Counted from the stretch's first letter, positions 1 to 8,753 are shown. The stretch is DNA of 64,000 bases from Pedobacter paludis (GCF_003173575.1 NZ_QGNY01000001.1:744001-808000), one strand, 5' to 3'. Program-made: numbers and translations. Notes: generated by a model from the sequence alone, not told the origin.

Positions 1-193
1 ACTGTAATTCGGAGCTAAGATTATGATCAGATTGACTTTTTAACTGGAATAAAAGCTGGGCTATATCATCGTAAAGAAATGATGCCAAATTCCCCTTTTC
101 AATTTCCGAGTCTAAAAAAATAGCTTTGCGAAGATCTTCTTCCGTTTCTATTATTGGCTCTAAAGCTCTTGGTTGTAGTTTAGGAATTTCCAT
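1..193 (-). CDS. Histidine-kinase-like protein, N-terminal part only
   Basis: This gene starts with ATG at 193 and runs off the left edge of the window, so only 64 codons are visible. The translation begins MEIPKLQPRALEPIIETE and contains a helix resembling the dimerisation helix of NarL-type (HisKA_3) sensor kinases: an acidic/basic stretch followed by ASFLYDDIAQLLFQLK. In that family the motif is normally LHDxxxQxL, with His as the phosphoacceptor; here Tyr replaces His. It lies downstream of and on the same strand as the response regulator at 434-826, but a terminator separates them. The assignment is an inference from a short motif; the catalytic domain is not in view. Confidence 0.45.
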   Translation of the reverse strand, partial: MEIPKLQPRALEPIIETEEDLRKAIFLDSEIEKGNLASFLYDDIAQLLFQLKSQSDHNLSSELQ

Positions 194-381
194 TTAAACT
201 TCAAATTGCAAAAAATAATTAATAAATGAAAGCTTAAATTTACCAGAAATAAAAAATACCCTTAATTGGGTATGCAAAATATTTAGTTAAAAAGCTTCAT
301 CTGCACAAAACGGTAAAAAACTGAAAATTAAATATGATAAAGATTTCGTCTAAATAAATATTATCAGAATAATGGCCAAAT

Positions 382-415
382 AAAAAACTCCAGGCTTTTG
401 GGACTGGAGTTTTTT
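382..415 (-). terminator. Rho-independent terminator, probably bidirectional
   Basis: A perfect 12-bp stem (382-393 with 404-415) consists of an A6 run plus CTCCAG and its complement, around a 10-base loop. Read on the minus strand it follows the response regulator by about 20 bases and ends in a T6 run. The rest of the 194-381 gap is AT-rich and shows no recognisable gene. Confidence 0.8.
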
Positions 416-433
416 AAAAGATCTTTCAAAGAT

Positions 434-826
434 TTAAGCTTGCGAGGTTCTTCTTTCTTCACTGCGTTTCAGCTGGGCATTTATTCTGGCCAAAACATCA
501 TAAATATCAAACGGCTTGCTAATGTAGTCATCTGCAAATGCATCAATAGCTTTTTGTTCGCTATTATTCTGAGCAGACATTACAATAATGGGAATGTGTT
601 TTGTAAAAATATCAGTTTTTAAATCTTCACAAATTTCAGCGCCATTACCATCTGGCAACATCACATCTAATAAGAAAAGATCAGGCATAGCATCTTGAAT
701 ATTTTTTTTCAATTCAGAGAATGATGATGATAATTGTAGTTCAAAACCTTCTTCTTTCAACAGAATCTCGATCACGTTTCTAATTTCTTGATCGTCTTCT
801 AAAATGTGTATTCGTTTTTTTTCCAT
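434..826 (-). CDS. Single-domain response regulator (CheY-like receiver)
   Basis: This 130-residue protein is a stand-alone receiver domain. The acidic pair sits at residues 10-12 (EDD), the phosphoacceptor is Asp54 in LLDVMLPDG, the switch residue is Ser84 (VMSAQ), and the conserved Lys is Lys104 in YISKPF. There is no output domain, so it must signal by protein contact. I use the ATG at 826; a TTG two codons upstream (832) would add only MN. The histidine-kinase-like gene downstream on the same strand could be a partner, although a terminator lies between them. The cognate kinase cannot be settled from this window. Confidence 0.85.
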   Translation of the reverse strand: MEKKRIHILEDDQEIRNVIEILLKEEGFELQLSSSFSELKKNIQDAMPDLFLLDVMLPDGNGAEICEDLKTDIFTKHIPIIVMSAQNNSEQKAIDAFADDYISKPFDIYDVLARINAQLKRSEERRTSQA

Positions 827-870
827 GTTCAAATTATACTTTTTGGTTTAGCTGCATAGATTGGAATTTC

Positions 871-1635
871 CTATACGATAGTTACAGTAACACCTAAACC
901 CTCTAAATGTTTAACAATTTGTTCAGAAATTCCTTTATCTGTAATTATATGATCAATTTCTTCTAATCCGCATATTTTTCCGAATCCCCTTTTCCCGAAT
1001 TTTGTTGAGTCGGCCAATACGATTGTTTTTTGCGAAACGCCGATCATTTTTCGATTAAGATGGGCCTCCATAGCATTGGTAGTCGTTAATCCGAAATCTA
1101 AATCAATTCCATCAACACCTAAAAACAGTTTGTTAAAATAAAAATCCTGCAAAACCTGCTCGGCGTAACTGCCCATTACAGATGATGAGCTTTTTCTCAA
1201 TAAACCGCCCAATTGTATTACCTCAATGCTTGGCTCACGCATGAGCTCTAAAGCCACGTTTAATGCAGAAGTAACCACCGTTAAATTTGTGCCCGAAGCA
1301 ATATTTTTTGCAAAATATAAAACAGTTGTACCCGAGGCAATCACAATGGAATCATTATCGTTGATTAGCGAAGCTGCAGCAATACCAATTTTGTTTTTTT
1401 CGGTAGATTGAATTTTTTCTTTTTCATTCACGGGTCGATCCACAGTATATGGATTATTTACTGTTGCACCGCCATGCGTTCGAAAAAGTAAGCTTTTATC
1501 TTCAAGTAGTTTTAAATCCTTTCTTATTGTTACAGATGACACTTTCAGTTCCTTACATAAATCTACAACATTAATATATTGATCCTTTTGCAATCGACTA
1601 AGTATAAACTGGTGCCTCTCAGCTAAATTCATCAT
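871..1635 (-). CDS. glpR: DeoR/GlpR-family transcriptional repressor
   Basis: This is a DeoR-family regulator of about 254 residues. An N-terminal helix-turn-helix (RHQFILSRLQ...VSSVTIRKDLKLLE, then the family signature FRTHGGA) is followed by a sugar-phosphate-sensing domain related to phosphosugar isomerases (IASGTTVLYFAKN, GSYAEQVL, ADSTKFGKRG). It is divergent from glpD-glpK-glpF across a 156-bp gap, which makes glycerol 3-phosphate the likely effector. The gene name rests on this context. Two adjacent ATG codons (1635 and 1632) fit the usual start MNLAERHQ; a TTG at 1668 would add 11 atypical residues and lies very near the predicted transcript start. Confidence 0.85.
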   Translation of the reverse strand: MMNLAERHQFILSRLQKDQYINVVDLCKELKVSSVTIRKDLKLLEDKSLLFRTHGGATVNNPYTVDRPVNEKEKIQSTEKNKIGIAAASLINDNDSIVIASGTTVLYFAKNIASGTNLTVVTSALNVALELMREPSIEVIQLGGLLRKSSSSVMGSYAEQVLQDFYFNKLFLGVDGIDLDFGLTTTNAMEAHLNRKMIGVSQKTIVLADSTKFGKRGFGKICGLEEIDHIITDKGISEQIVKHLEGLGVTVTIV

Positions 1636-1680
1636 AAACTTGTTATTATATAGTGTGCAAATTAGCAAATAAAATAATCA

Positions 1681-1711
1681 CAAAAATATTTTCTAGGAAT
1701 ATTTAATCAAA
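1681..1711 (-). promoter_or_regulatory. Promoter of the glpR-like gene
   Basis: On the minus strand TTTG (1708-1711), a 19-base spacer and TATTTTTG (1681-1688) match the Bacteroidota sigma-ABfr consensus TTTG-N19-TAnnTTTG exactly. Transcription would begin near 1677, leaving a leader of about 40 bases before the ATG at 1635. Confidence 0.6.
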
Positions 1712-1728
1712 TTTTAACAAATTGATAA

Positions 1729-1770
1729 TATTGTTTCGATAATAATTTTATATACTTGCGTATTGTTTCG
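1729..1770 (+). promoter_or_regulatory. Paired operator candidate for the GlpR-like repressor
   Basis: The 10-mer TATTGTTTCG occurs twice as a direct repeat, at 1729-1738 and 1761-1770, with starts 32 bp apart (about three helical turns). The first copy covers the -33 element of the glpD promoter and the second covers the predicted transcription start. TTTCG-containing direct repeats are typical targets of DeoR-family repressors. That GlpR is the protein that binds them is inferred from the adjacent gene. Confidence 0.5.
1731..1758 (+). promoter_or_regulatory. Promoter of glpDKF
   Basis: TTG at 1731-1733, a 17-base spacer and TATACTTG at 1751-1758 (one mismatch to TAnnTTTG) place the start of transcription near 1762, about 30 bases ahead of the glpD ATG. 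Confidence 0.5.
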
Positions 1771-1791
1771 TTTTATTATTTTTAAACATAA

Positions 1792-3387
1792 ATGGAAAGA
1801 TTACATCATACGATAATACCAGAAAGTAATAAATGGGACCTGATTATAATTGGTGGTGGCGCTACGGGTTTGGGTACTGCATTAGACTCTGCCAGTCGCG
1901 GATTTAAAACCCTGCTGGTAGAGCAGTCTGATTTTGCCAAAGGAACATCGAGCAGAAGTACAAAACTGGTGCACGGTGGAGTTCGTTATCTTGCTCAAGG
2001 CGATATAGGCTTAGTAAGACACGCATTAAAAGAAAGAGGCTTATTACAACAAAACGCAAACCATCTGGTAAACAAGGAAGAATTTATTATTCCATGTTAT
2101 GATTGGTTTTCTGTTACCAAATATCTTGTAGGACTAACGCTTTACGATTGGCTTTCGGGTAAGTTTAGCTTTGGAAAATCTAAATTCTTTTCAGCGAAAG
2201 AAACCTTAAAAATAATGCCTGGAATTAAAGCTAAAGGCTTAAAGGGCTCTATTCGATATTTTGATGGAAAATTTGATGATGCAAGATTAGCCATAAACAT
2301 TGCCCAGACAGCCATCGAAAATGGTGCTACGCTTCTAAACTATACAAAGGTTACCAATCTGATAAAAGATGCCGACGGCAAAATAAGCGGAATTGAAACA
2401 GAAGATATGTTAACGGGCAAAAAGAATTCCTTTAATGGAAAAGTAGTGATCAATGCAACGGGTGTTTTTGTAGATGAAATTTTGCACATGAACAATCCAC
2501 ATTCTAAAAAGATGGTACGGCCCAGCCAAGGCGTTCACATTGTGTTAGAAAAGAGTTTTTTAAATAGCGAATCTGCTTTGATGATTCCAAAAACTTCGGA
2601 TGGCAGGGTTCTTTTTGCGGTACCTTGGCACAATCACCTATTGGTTGGAACAACGGATACACCATTAGATGAGCACAGTTTGGAGCCAAGGGCTCTGAAG
2701 CAAGAAGTCGATTTCATAATGAACACGGCTAGCACTTACTTTAATAAACCACCATTAGAAAGTGATATTTTAAGTGTATTTTCTGGCTTACGCCCTTTAG
2801 CAGCGCCAACAAGTGGAGATGGAAACAGTACGAAAGAAATTAGCAGAGATCATAAATTGATCGTATCAGCTAAGGGTCTAATTACAATAACAGGTGGAAA
2901 ATGGACAACTTACAGAAGAATGGCAGAAGAAACTGTCGATTTAGCCATAAGCCATACTGGTTTAGAAACGAAAGCATGTGTAACTCAGAATTTAAAAATC
3001 CACGGAAGTACGGAGCAAAAAACTGAGAGCCATTTAAATATTTATGGTTCAGACCAATCTAAAATAGAAGATTTGATGGAGGCACAACCCGAATTAAAAG
3101 CTTTACTTCATCCTAAATATCCATATACCGAAGCAGAGGTTGTTTGGTCTGCACGACATGAAATGGCTGAAACTGTTGAAGATATTTTAAGCAGGCGATT
3201 AAGAATTTTATTTATCGATGCACATGTTGCGAAAGAAATGAGCCCAAAAGTTGCTTACTTGCTTGCGAAAGAATTAAATGCAGATAAGATGTGGGAAAAC
3301 CATCAAATAGAAATTTTTAATAAATTAGCTGATGGCTATATCTACAATTCAAATCGGACCATCAAACAACCAGAATTAGCCAATTAA
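1792..3387 (+). CDS. glpD: Glycerol-3-phosphate dehydrogenase (FAD, aerobic type)
   Basis: This 531-residue protein oxidises sn-glycerol 3-phosphate to dihydroxyacetone phosphate and passes electrons to the quinone pool at the inner membrane. The N-terminal FAD-binding motif is IIIGGGATGLGTALDSASRG (about residues 19-38), followed by the family segment FAKGTSSRSTKLVHGGVRYL. The middle contains the DAO-type substrate domain (VPWHNHLLVGTTDTP, FSGLRPLA, ITGGKWTTYRRMAE), and the C-terminal region after about residue 400 fits the GlpD cap domain. It is the first gene of glpD-glpK-glpF, with glpK 21 bases downstream, and is divergent from the GlpR-like repressor. Length and motifs are normal for the family. 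Confidence 0.95.
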   Translation: MERLHHTIIPESNKWDLIIIGGGATGLGTALDSASRGFKTLLVEQSDFAKGTSSRSTKLVHGGVRYLAQGDIGLVRHALKERGLLQQNANHLVNKEEFIIPCYDWFSVTKYLVGLTLYDWLSGKFSFGKSKFFSAKETLKIMPGIKAKGLKGSIRYFDGKFDDARLAINIAQTAIENGATLLNYTKVTNLIKDADGKISGIETEDMLTGKKNSFNGKVVINATGVFVDEILHMNNPHSKKMVRPSQGVHIVLEKSFLNSESALMIPKTSDGRVLFAVPWHNHLLVGTTDTPLDEHSLEPRALKQEVDFIMNTASTYFNKPPLESDILSVFSGLRPLAAPTSGDGNSTKEISRDHKLIVSAKGLITITGGKWTTYRRMAEETVDLAISHTGLETKACVTQNLKIHGSTEQKTESHLNIYGSDQSKIEDLMEAQPELKALLHPKYPYTEAEVVWSARHEMAETVEDILSRRLRILFIDAHVAKEMSPKVAYLLAKELNADKMWENHQIEIFNKLADGYIYNSNRTIKQPELAN

Positions 3388-3408
3388 AACCTAACCAAAT
3401 TTTAAATT

Positions 3409-4899
3409 ATGAGTAAATATATCCTGTCTCTCGATCAGGGAACCACAAGTTCGAGGGCAATAATTTTTAATCACGACGGAGAAATCGTGGCAATAGCACA
3501 AAAAGAGTTTACACAAATATATCCGCAGGCAGGTTGGGTAGAACATGATCCTCTAGAAATATGGTCAACGCAGTTATCCGTTGCGGCAGAGGTAATAGTA
3601 AAAGCTGGTTTAACTGCAAAAGACATTAATTCTATTGGGATTACAAACCAAAGGGAAACAACCGTAATATGGGATAGGGAGACAGGACAGCCCATTTACA
3701 ATGCGATTGTTTGGCAAGACAGAAGAACCTCTACCTATTGCGATGAGATAAAAAAACAAGGTTTATCAAAAAAAATACAGGATAAAACAGGCTTAATCAT
3801 CGATTCCTATTTCTCTGCAACAAAAGCAAAGTGGATTTTAGAAAACATTGATGGTGCTAGAGAGAAAGCCGATGCAGGAAAACTTGCTTTTGGAACCATA
3901 GATAGTTGGCTGATCTGGAAATTAACCAACGGAAAGACGCATGTAACCGATGTAACAAATGCATCAAGAACAATGATGTATAACATCCATACTTTATCTT
4001 GGGATGATGAACTCTTAACACTCTTTGGAATTCCAAAACAGATGTTGCCAGAGGTTAAATCTTCAAGTGAAGTTTACGGAGAAACAGCGGGAAATATTCT
4101 TGCAGCGAAACTACCAATCGCCGGGATTGCAGGCGATCAACAATCTGCTTTATTTGGCCAAATGTGTACCGAAATTGGAATGGTCAAAAACACGTACGGT
4201 ACAGGCTGTTTTATGCTCATGAACATTGGCAAAGAACCTAAAATATCAGCAAATAATCTTTTAACAACAATTGCATGGAAAATCAACAATGAAGTATTTT
4301 ACGCTTTAGAAGGAAGTATTTTTATTGGAGGGGCAGTTGTGCAGTGGTTAAGAGATGAAATGGGTTTGATTTCCAAATCTGCTGATGTAGAAACCTTAGC
4401 TCAAAAAGTTAAAGATACCCAAGGTGTTTATGTGGTTCCGGCTTTTGCTGGTCTAGGTGCCCCACATTGGGATCAACATGCCCGTGGAACCATCACAGGC
4501 TTAACCAGAGGGACAAATAAATCGCACATTGCAAGAGCAGCCTTAGAAAGTATTGCTTACCAAACCATGGATGTTTTAAAAGCGATGGAAGCTGACGCAG
4601 GTGTTAGCATAGCAGAATTACGTGTGGATGGAGGTGCTACAGCAAATAATTTATTAATGCAGTTTCAGGCCGATCTATTAAATTGCAAAGTAATTAGGCC
4701 AGAAGTTACAGAAGTTACGGCCATTGGTGCTGCCTACCTAGCCGGATTGGCAACAGGTTTTTGGGAAAGTATAGATCAAATTAGATCGCAATGGAAAATA
4801 AACCAAACTTTTATAGCCGAATCAGGCATAAATAATACAGAAAGAATTAAGGGATGGAACAGGGCAATTAAGGCCGCTCGGGTAAACGCTGAAGACTAA
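3409..4899 (+). CDS. glpK: Glycerol kinase
   Basis: This 496-residue FGGY-family kinase phosphorylates glycerol to glycerol 3-phosphate with ATP in the cytosol. The N-terminal phosphate-binding segment is [15 protein letters not shown]. The family features [47 protein letters not shown], and the C-terminal [20 protein letters not shown] are all present. It lies between glpD and glpF with short spacers, so glycerol entering through GlpF is trapped and then oxidised by GlpD. No Shine-Dalgarno sequence is evident; CTAACCAAA precedes the ATG, as it also does upstream of glpF. Confidence 0.97.
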   Translation: MSKYILSLDQGTTSSRAIIFNHDGEIVAIAQKEFTQIYPQAGWVEHDPLEIWSTQLSVAAEVIVKAGLTAKDINSIGITNQRETTVIWDRETGQPIYNAIVWQDRRTSTYCDEIKKQGLSKKIQDKTGLIIDSYFSATKAKWILENIDGAREKADAGKLAFGTIDSWLIWKLTNGKTHVTDVTNASRTMMYNIHTLSWDDELLTLFGIPKQMLPEVKSSSEVYGETAGNILAAKLPIAGIAGDQQSALFGQMCTEIGMVKNTYGTGCFMLMNIGKEPKISANNLLTTIAWKINNEVFYALEGSIFIGGAVVQWLRDEMGLISKSADVETLAQKVKDTQGVYVVPAFAGLGAPHWDQHARGTITGLTRGTNKSHIARAALESIAYQTMDVLKAMEADAGVSIAELRVDGGATANNLLMQFQADLLNCKVIRPEVTEVTAIGAAYLAGLATGFWESIDQIRSQWKINQTFIAESGINNTERIKGWNRAIKAARVNAED

Positions 4900-4925
4900 T
4901 ATAACATATACTAACCAAATATATC

Positions 4926-5657
4926 ATGACAGAATTTGTAGCAGAATTTATTGGCACAGCCCTTTTAATTCTATTGGGAAACGGCGTAGTTGCAAATGTG
5001 GTGCTAAAAGGAACAAAGGGAAACGATAGTGGCTGGATTGTTATTACAACTGCTTGGGCACTTGCTGTTTTTGTAGGCGTAGTAATTGCAGCTCCATACA
5101 GTGGGGCGCATTTAAATCCTGCCGTAACCATTGCTTTGGCGTTGGCACAAAAATTTGCCTGGATTAAAGTTCCGTATTATATTCTCGCCCAGTTATGTGG
5201 TGCGATTGTGGGTTCCTTTTTAGTCTGGATAATGTATAAAGATCATTTTGATGCAACCGAAGATCAGGGATTAAAGGCTGCTCCTTTCGCTACTTCGCCG
5301 GCAATTCGAAACTTAAAATCAAATCTATTTTCTGAAATTTTAGGAACATTTGTATTAATTTTTGTAATCTTCTATTTTACAAATGCAGAAATGGGAAGCG
5401 ACAAAACTCCAATCGGGCTTGGTTCCTTAGGCGCAATTCCCGTAGCTTTTTTGGTTTGGGTAATCGGGTTGGCCCTTGGTGGTACAACAGGTTATGCAAT
5501 TAATCCGATCAGAGATTTAGGTCCTCGTATTGTTCATGCCTTAATTCCAATGAAAGGAAAAGGAAGCAGCGATTGGGCATACTCTTGGGTACCCATTGTT
5601 GGGCCTATAATTGGTGCAACTTTGGCGGCACTATTATATCTGGCACTAAACATTTAA
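4926..5657 (+). CDS. glpF: Glycerol facilitator (MIP/aquaglyceroporin)
   Basis: This 243-residue, six-helix membrane channel is the third gene of the glp operon. The first pore motif is intact (HLNPAVT, NPA at 64-66). The second reads INPIRDLGPR, so Ile195 replaces the usual Ala of NPA; the Asp after Arg (RD) is the mark of glycerol channels rather than water channels. The DNA clearly reads AAT CCG ATC AGA GAT there. Its position after glpK, plus a strong terminator 15 bases downstream, marks it as the last gene of the operon. Confidence 0.93.
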   Translation: MTEFVAEFIGTALLILLGNGVVANVVLKGTKGNDSGWIVITTAWALAVFVGVVIAAPYSGAHLNPAVTIALALAQKFAWIKVPYYILAQLCGAIVGSFLVWIMYKDHFDATEDQGLKAAPFATSPAIRNLKSNLFSEILGTFVLIFVIFYFTNAEMGSDKTPIGLGSLGAIPVAFLVWVIGLALGGTTGYAINPIRDLGPRIVHALIPMKGKGSSDWAYSWVPIVGPIIGATLAALLYLALNI

Positions 5658-5672
5658 TATTAAAAAAATATG

Positions 5673-5708
5673 AAGCACCTTATCTATACTTAGATAGGGT
5701 GCTTTTTT
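5673..5708 (+). terminator. Terminator of glpDKF
   Basis: The stem AAGCACC...GGTGCTT, extended inward by TATCTA/TAGATA around a short loop, is followed by a T run. It sits 15 bases after the glpF stop codon and closes the glp operon. Confidence 0.85.
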
Positions 5709-5834
5709 ATGGAATATCTTTTTCCTATGTAGAATTATCAATTTCTCCAAGTGGAAATCCTCAATAAACCTATTGATTTAACCCCCACTACTTTAAATCT
5801 CAATCTTACCTTATATTAAAGCTGTAAAATTAAT

Positions 5835-5842
5835 TATCTTTG
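5835..5842 (+). promoter_or_regulatory. -7 promoter element for the exonuclease/DUF294 pair
   Basis: TATCTTTG matches the -7 consensus TAnnTTTG exactly and lies 52 bases before the TTG start of the exonuclease gene. No clear TTG is visible at -33. Confidence 0.45.
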
Positions 5843-5894
5843 AATTGAAGGACGAACAAAATCCTTTATAAAGCTTCTAACTAAACACCTACAA

Positions 5895-6572
5895 TTGCAA
5901 GATTTTTTCCTCGTTATTGATACAGAAACCTCTGGTTTACCCAAAAACTGGAAAGCTCCGTATTCGAAGGAAAAAAACTGGCCTCACATAGTACAAATTG
6001 CCTGGATAATTTATGATTTTCAATATCAGGAAGTAAAACGTGAAAATCATTTTATTAAATCGGATGGTTTTACGATAGATAAGAGCGCCGAAAAAATTCA
6101 CGGGCTTAGTGACGATTATTTAAAAAATCATGGCGAATCCCTGGATAAAATAATGAGTTTATTTTGCGATGATATAATTCGGTTTAATCCACTGATTATT
6201 GGACATTTTATCGAACTTGATTACCATATGGTTAATGTAGAGCTGTACAGACTGGGCAAAAAAAATGTTTTTCAAAATTCAACATTCTACTGCACAATGA
6301 AAACCAGCTCAGAATATGTAACCAATCCTTCTGTTAGCCACTTAAAATTGGATAAATTCTACACCCTATTATTCAACGAGGCGCCTTTACAAATTCATAA
6401 TGCATTAGCTGATGCATTAAATACGGCCAAAATCTTTTTTTACCTAATCACTAATAAAAATATATCCTTAAATTCGGTGTACGAGCAGGAACACAGTTTT
6501 AATAAAGCAAAAGAAATTTCTAATAAACCCTCCTTAAAGCAAATTATACAGCGGTTATTCAATGGAAAATAG
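5895..6572 (+). CDS. DEDDh 3'-5' exonuclease (DnaQ-like)
   Basis: This 225-residue protein carries the three exonuclease motifs of the DnaQ fold: DTETSG near residue 9 (ExoI), IGHFIELDYHM (ExoII) and HNALADALNTAKIF (ExoIII, His plus Asp). It probably removes nucleotides from 3' ends of DNA or RNA; the substrate cannot be read from sequence. The start is TTG at 5895, since no ATG or GTG lies suitably upstream and the ExoI motif begins almost at once. Its last 11 bases overlap the CBS-DUF294 gene. In other bacteria such exonucleases are often encoded beside DUF294 proteins. Confidence 0.8.
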   Translation: MQDFFLVIDTETSGLPKNWKAPYSKEKNWPHIVQIAWIIYDFQYQEVKRENHFIKSDGFTIDKSAEKIHGLSDDYLKNHGESLDKIMSLFCDDIIRFNPLIIGHFIELDYHMVNVELYRLGKKNVFQNSTFYCTMKTSSEYVTNPSVSHLKLDKFYTLLFNEAPLQIHNALADALNTAKIFFYLITNKNISLNSVYEQEHSFNKAKEISNKPSLKQIIQRLFNGK

Positions 6573-8013
6573 ATTAGTAGATAAAATTTATACTTCAAGA
6601 ATTGGTGATATCGCATTCAGAAAAATTGTGAGTTGCCTACCTCAAACACCAATTTTTGAAGTTGCTTTTAAAATGGCGGAGCACAAAACCAGTTGTTTGT
6701 TTATTAAGGATGAGCAAGATAATTTTCTGGGATTTGTAACAGATATCACCCTAAGAGATAAAGTAATTGCAAGACAATTAAATACTCAGCTGGCTATAAG
6801 AGAAGTGATGGATGTGAATATTGTAACCATTTCTCCAGATGCATTTGTTTATGAGGCGATTTTAATGATGTTCGGTAAAAAATCCCGTTATTTATTGGTT
6901 AATGACAATGGAAACTATCTTGGTTTTTTAAGTAGGAATAGACTTTTAAGCGAACAGGCAGAATCGCCATTGGTTTTTATTCAATCGGTTAAATCGGCAG
7001 TTAATACCACCGATTTAAAAAGCAAATGGCAAAAAGTACCTGGAATTGTTGCTCAACTATTGGAAAGAGGTGTTCACGCAAAAATTGTAAATGAAGTTGT
7101 TACTACCATTGCCGATACCATTTCATTAAAAATCATTGAAGAAGTAATCGCAAAGTTAGGGCCACCACCTGCAAAATTTGTTTTTATGGTTTTGGGCAGC
7201 GAAGGCAGAAAAGAGCTGAGCCTTAAAACCGATCAGGACAACGCAATTATTTACGAAGATACAACCGAAGAAGACCGTGCTGGTGTTCGTTCTTATTTCC
7301 TGGATTTTGCAGAACAGGTTTCTGATAAGCTGAATTACGTTGGTTTTGTTTATTGTGATGGTGATTACATGGCCTCTAATCCAAATTGGACACATTCTTT
7401 AGAACATTGGAAGTACAATTATAAAAATTGGATAGAGGAAGCCTTGCCAGAAGCAGCCGTAAAATTTGCAGCGTTTTTTGATTGTAGAGCCATTTATGGT
7501 GATTTAACCATAATGGAAAAATTGCGATCGTTTGTTGATGAAGAGCTTCAAAAACCGATAGAAAAATTCTATGTCTATTTGGCGAAAAATGCTTTGCTGT
7601 ACGAACCTCCACTTACATATTTTAAACACATACGAACTCAAAAGATAGCAAAAAAGGAAGTATTCGATATTAAAACGGCAATGACTCCGATTGTAGATTT
7701 AGCAAGGGTTTACGCACTTCAAAATAGAATTTTTCAAAAGGAGAATACTGGAGAACGCCTAAAAACACTCAAAGATTTGGGTGTTTTTACAGAGCAACAA
7801 TTTGATGAATTATCTCAGGCCTATTATTATTTAATGGGACTTAGGTTAAAACATCAGGCAAAACTTATTACCGAAGATCATATTGCTCCAAATAATTTTA
7901 TCGAAATAGATGCTCTAACCAAGATAGAGAAAGTAACGTTGGTCGAGATCTTTAAAACGATTCTGAATTTTCAAAGTGGGATAAGGATGAAGTTTACCAA
8001 TACTTTAGGTTAA
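6562..8013 (+). CDS. CBS-domain DUF294 nucleotidyltransferase-like protein
   Basis: This 483-residue protein has a pair of CBS domains (about residues 15-135), a GlnD-like putative nucleotidyltransferase domain (DUF294; FVFMVLGSEGRKELSLKTDQDNAIIYED, about residues 210-240) and a C-terminal helical DUF294_C domain. The GS...DQD arrangement is the metal-binding motif of the nucleotidyltransferase fold. CBS domains normally bind adenine nucleotides, so an energy-sensing regulatory role is plausible, but the target is unknown. In many proteobacteria the same two-gene module lies beside acetate or solute symporters; none is present here. Confidence 0.82.
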   Translation: MENRLVDKIYTSRIGDIAFRKIVSCLPQTPIFEVAFKMAEHKTSCLFIKDEQDNFLGFVTDITLRDKVIARQLNTQLAIREVMDVNIVTISPDAFVYEAILMMFGKKSRYLLVNDNGNYLGFLSRNRLLSEQAESPLVFIQSVKSAVNTTDLKSKWQKVPGIVAQLLERGVHAKIVNEVVTTIADTISLKIIEEVIAKLGPPPAKFVFMVLGSEGRKELSLKTDQDNAIIYEDTTEEDRAGVRSYFLDFAEQVSDKLNYVGFVYCDGDYMASNPNWTHSLEHWKYNYKNWIEEALPEAAVKFAAFFDCRAIYGDLTIMEKLRSFVDEELQKPIEKFYVYLAKNALLYEPPLTYFKHIRTQKIAKKEVFDIKTAMTPIVDLARVYALQNRIFQKENTGERLKTLKDLGVFTEQQFDELSQAYYYLMGLRLKHQAKLITEDHIAPNNFIEIDALTKIEKVTLVEIFKTILNFQSGIRMKFTNTLG

Positions 8014-8037
8014 AAATTCTTCAAATTGTATTTAACA

Positions 8038-8073
8038 AAAAAGGGCTCTGATATAAAATCAGAACCCTTTTTA
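8038..8073. terminator. Bidirectional terminator between DUF294 gene and rplT
   Basis: A stem of roughly AAGGG-CTCTGAT with ATCAGA-ACCCTT is flanked by A6 on the left and T5 on the right, so it can end transcription from both convergent neighbours. Confidence 0.8.
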
Positions 8074-8101
8074 AATATTATAATCGCGTAAGCGAGAATT
8101 T

Positions 8102-8446
8102 CTATTTTACTGCATCAATTACAGCTTTGAAAGCTTCAGGATGATTCATTGCTAAATCAGCTAATACTTTACGGTTTAAACCGATTTCTTTTGAAGCTAG
8201 TTTACCGATTAACTGAGAGTAAGAAATACCGTGCTGACGAGCACCTGCATTAATACGTTGGATCCATAATCCGCGGAATTCTCTTTTCTTAACTTTACGG
8301 TCACGGTATGCATATTGCAAACCTTTTTCTACTGTGTTTTTAGCAACAGTATAAACCTTACTTCTTGCTCCCCAATAACCTTTTGCAAGGTTAAGGATTT
8401 TTTTTCTTCTTCTTCTCGAAGCTACTGCGTTTACCGAACGTGGCAT
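8102..8446 (-). CDS. rplT: 50S ribosomal protein L20
   Basis: This 114-residue protein starts with the family signature [20 protein letters not shown] and [14 protein letters not shown], then [22 protein letters not shown]20 binds 23S rRNA early in assembly of the large subunit. The ATG at 8446 gives the canonical N-terminus; an in-frame TTG at 8467 would add seven residues not found in L20. It is the last gene of thrS-infC-rpmI-rplT. Confidence 0.97.
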   Translation of the reverse strand: MPRSVNAVASRRRRKKILNLAKGYWGARSKVYTVAKNTVEKGLQYAYRDRKVKKREFRGLWIQRINAGARQHGISYSQLIGKLASKEIGLNRKVLADLAMNHPEAFKAVIDAVK

Positions 8447-8523
8447 GTTGTTGTTGTTTTTTGGCAAGCGGCGTTCCGTTTAATCGGAAACTTTAAAGCC
8501 TGATACCTGGTGAAATTAATAAA

Positions 8524-8724
8524 TTACTTTCCGATGCAAAGCATACGTTTAACGTTTCCTAAATCAGCGTCTGAAACTAGACTTGTTTGACCCAGTGCAC
8601 GTTTACGTTTAGTGCTCATCTTTGTTAAGATGTGACTTTTGTATGCGTTGTTTCTTTTGATTTTACCTGTTCCAGTAAGCGAAAAACGCTTTTTAGCACT
8701 GGAATTGGTTTTCATTTTTGGCAT
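8524..8724 (-). CDS. rpmI: 50S ribosomal protein L35
   Basis: This 66-residue basic protein reads [20 protein letters not shown] near its start and then [24 protein letters not shown], which is typical of L35. It lies between infC and rplT on the same strand, the usual order of this ribosomal operon. Confidence 0.97.
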   Translation of the reverse strand: MPKMKTNSSAKKRFSLTGTGKIKRNNAYKSHILTKMSTKRKRALGQTSLVSDADLGNVKRMLCIGK

Positions 8725-8753
8725 AACCTGTTTTTTAATTTATAAACCTATTT

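Noticed and set aside
398-622. 74-codon plus-strand frame
   Set aside because: It lies antisense to the response regulator and covers its terminator; the receiver motifs on the other strand account for the sequence.
5573-5767. 64-codon plus-strand frame across the glpF end
   Set aside because: It runs through the glpF terminator hairpin and has no family resemblance.
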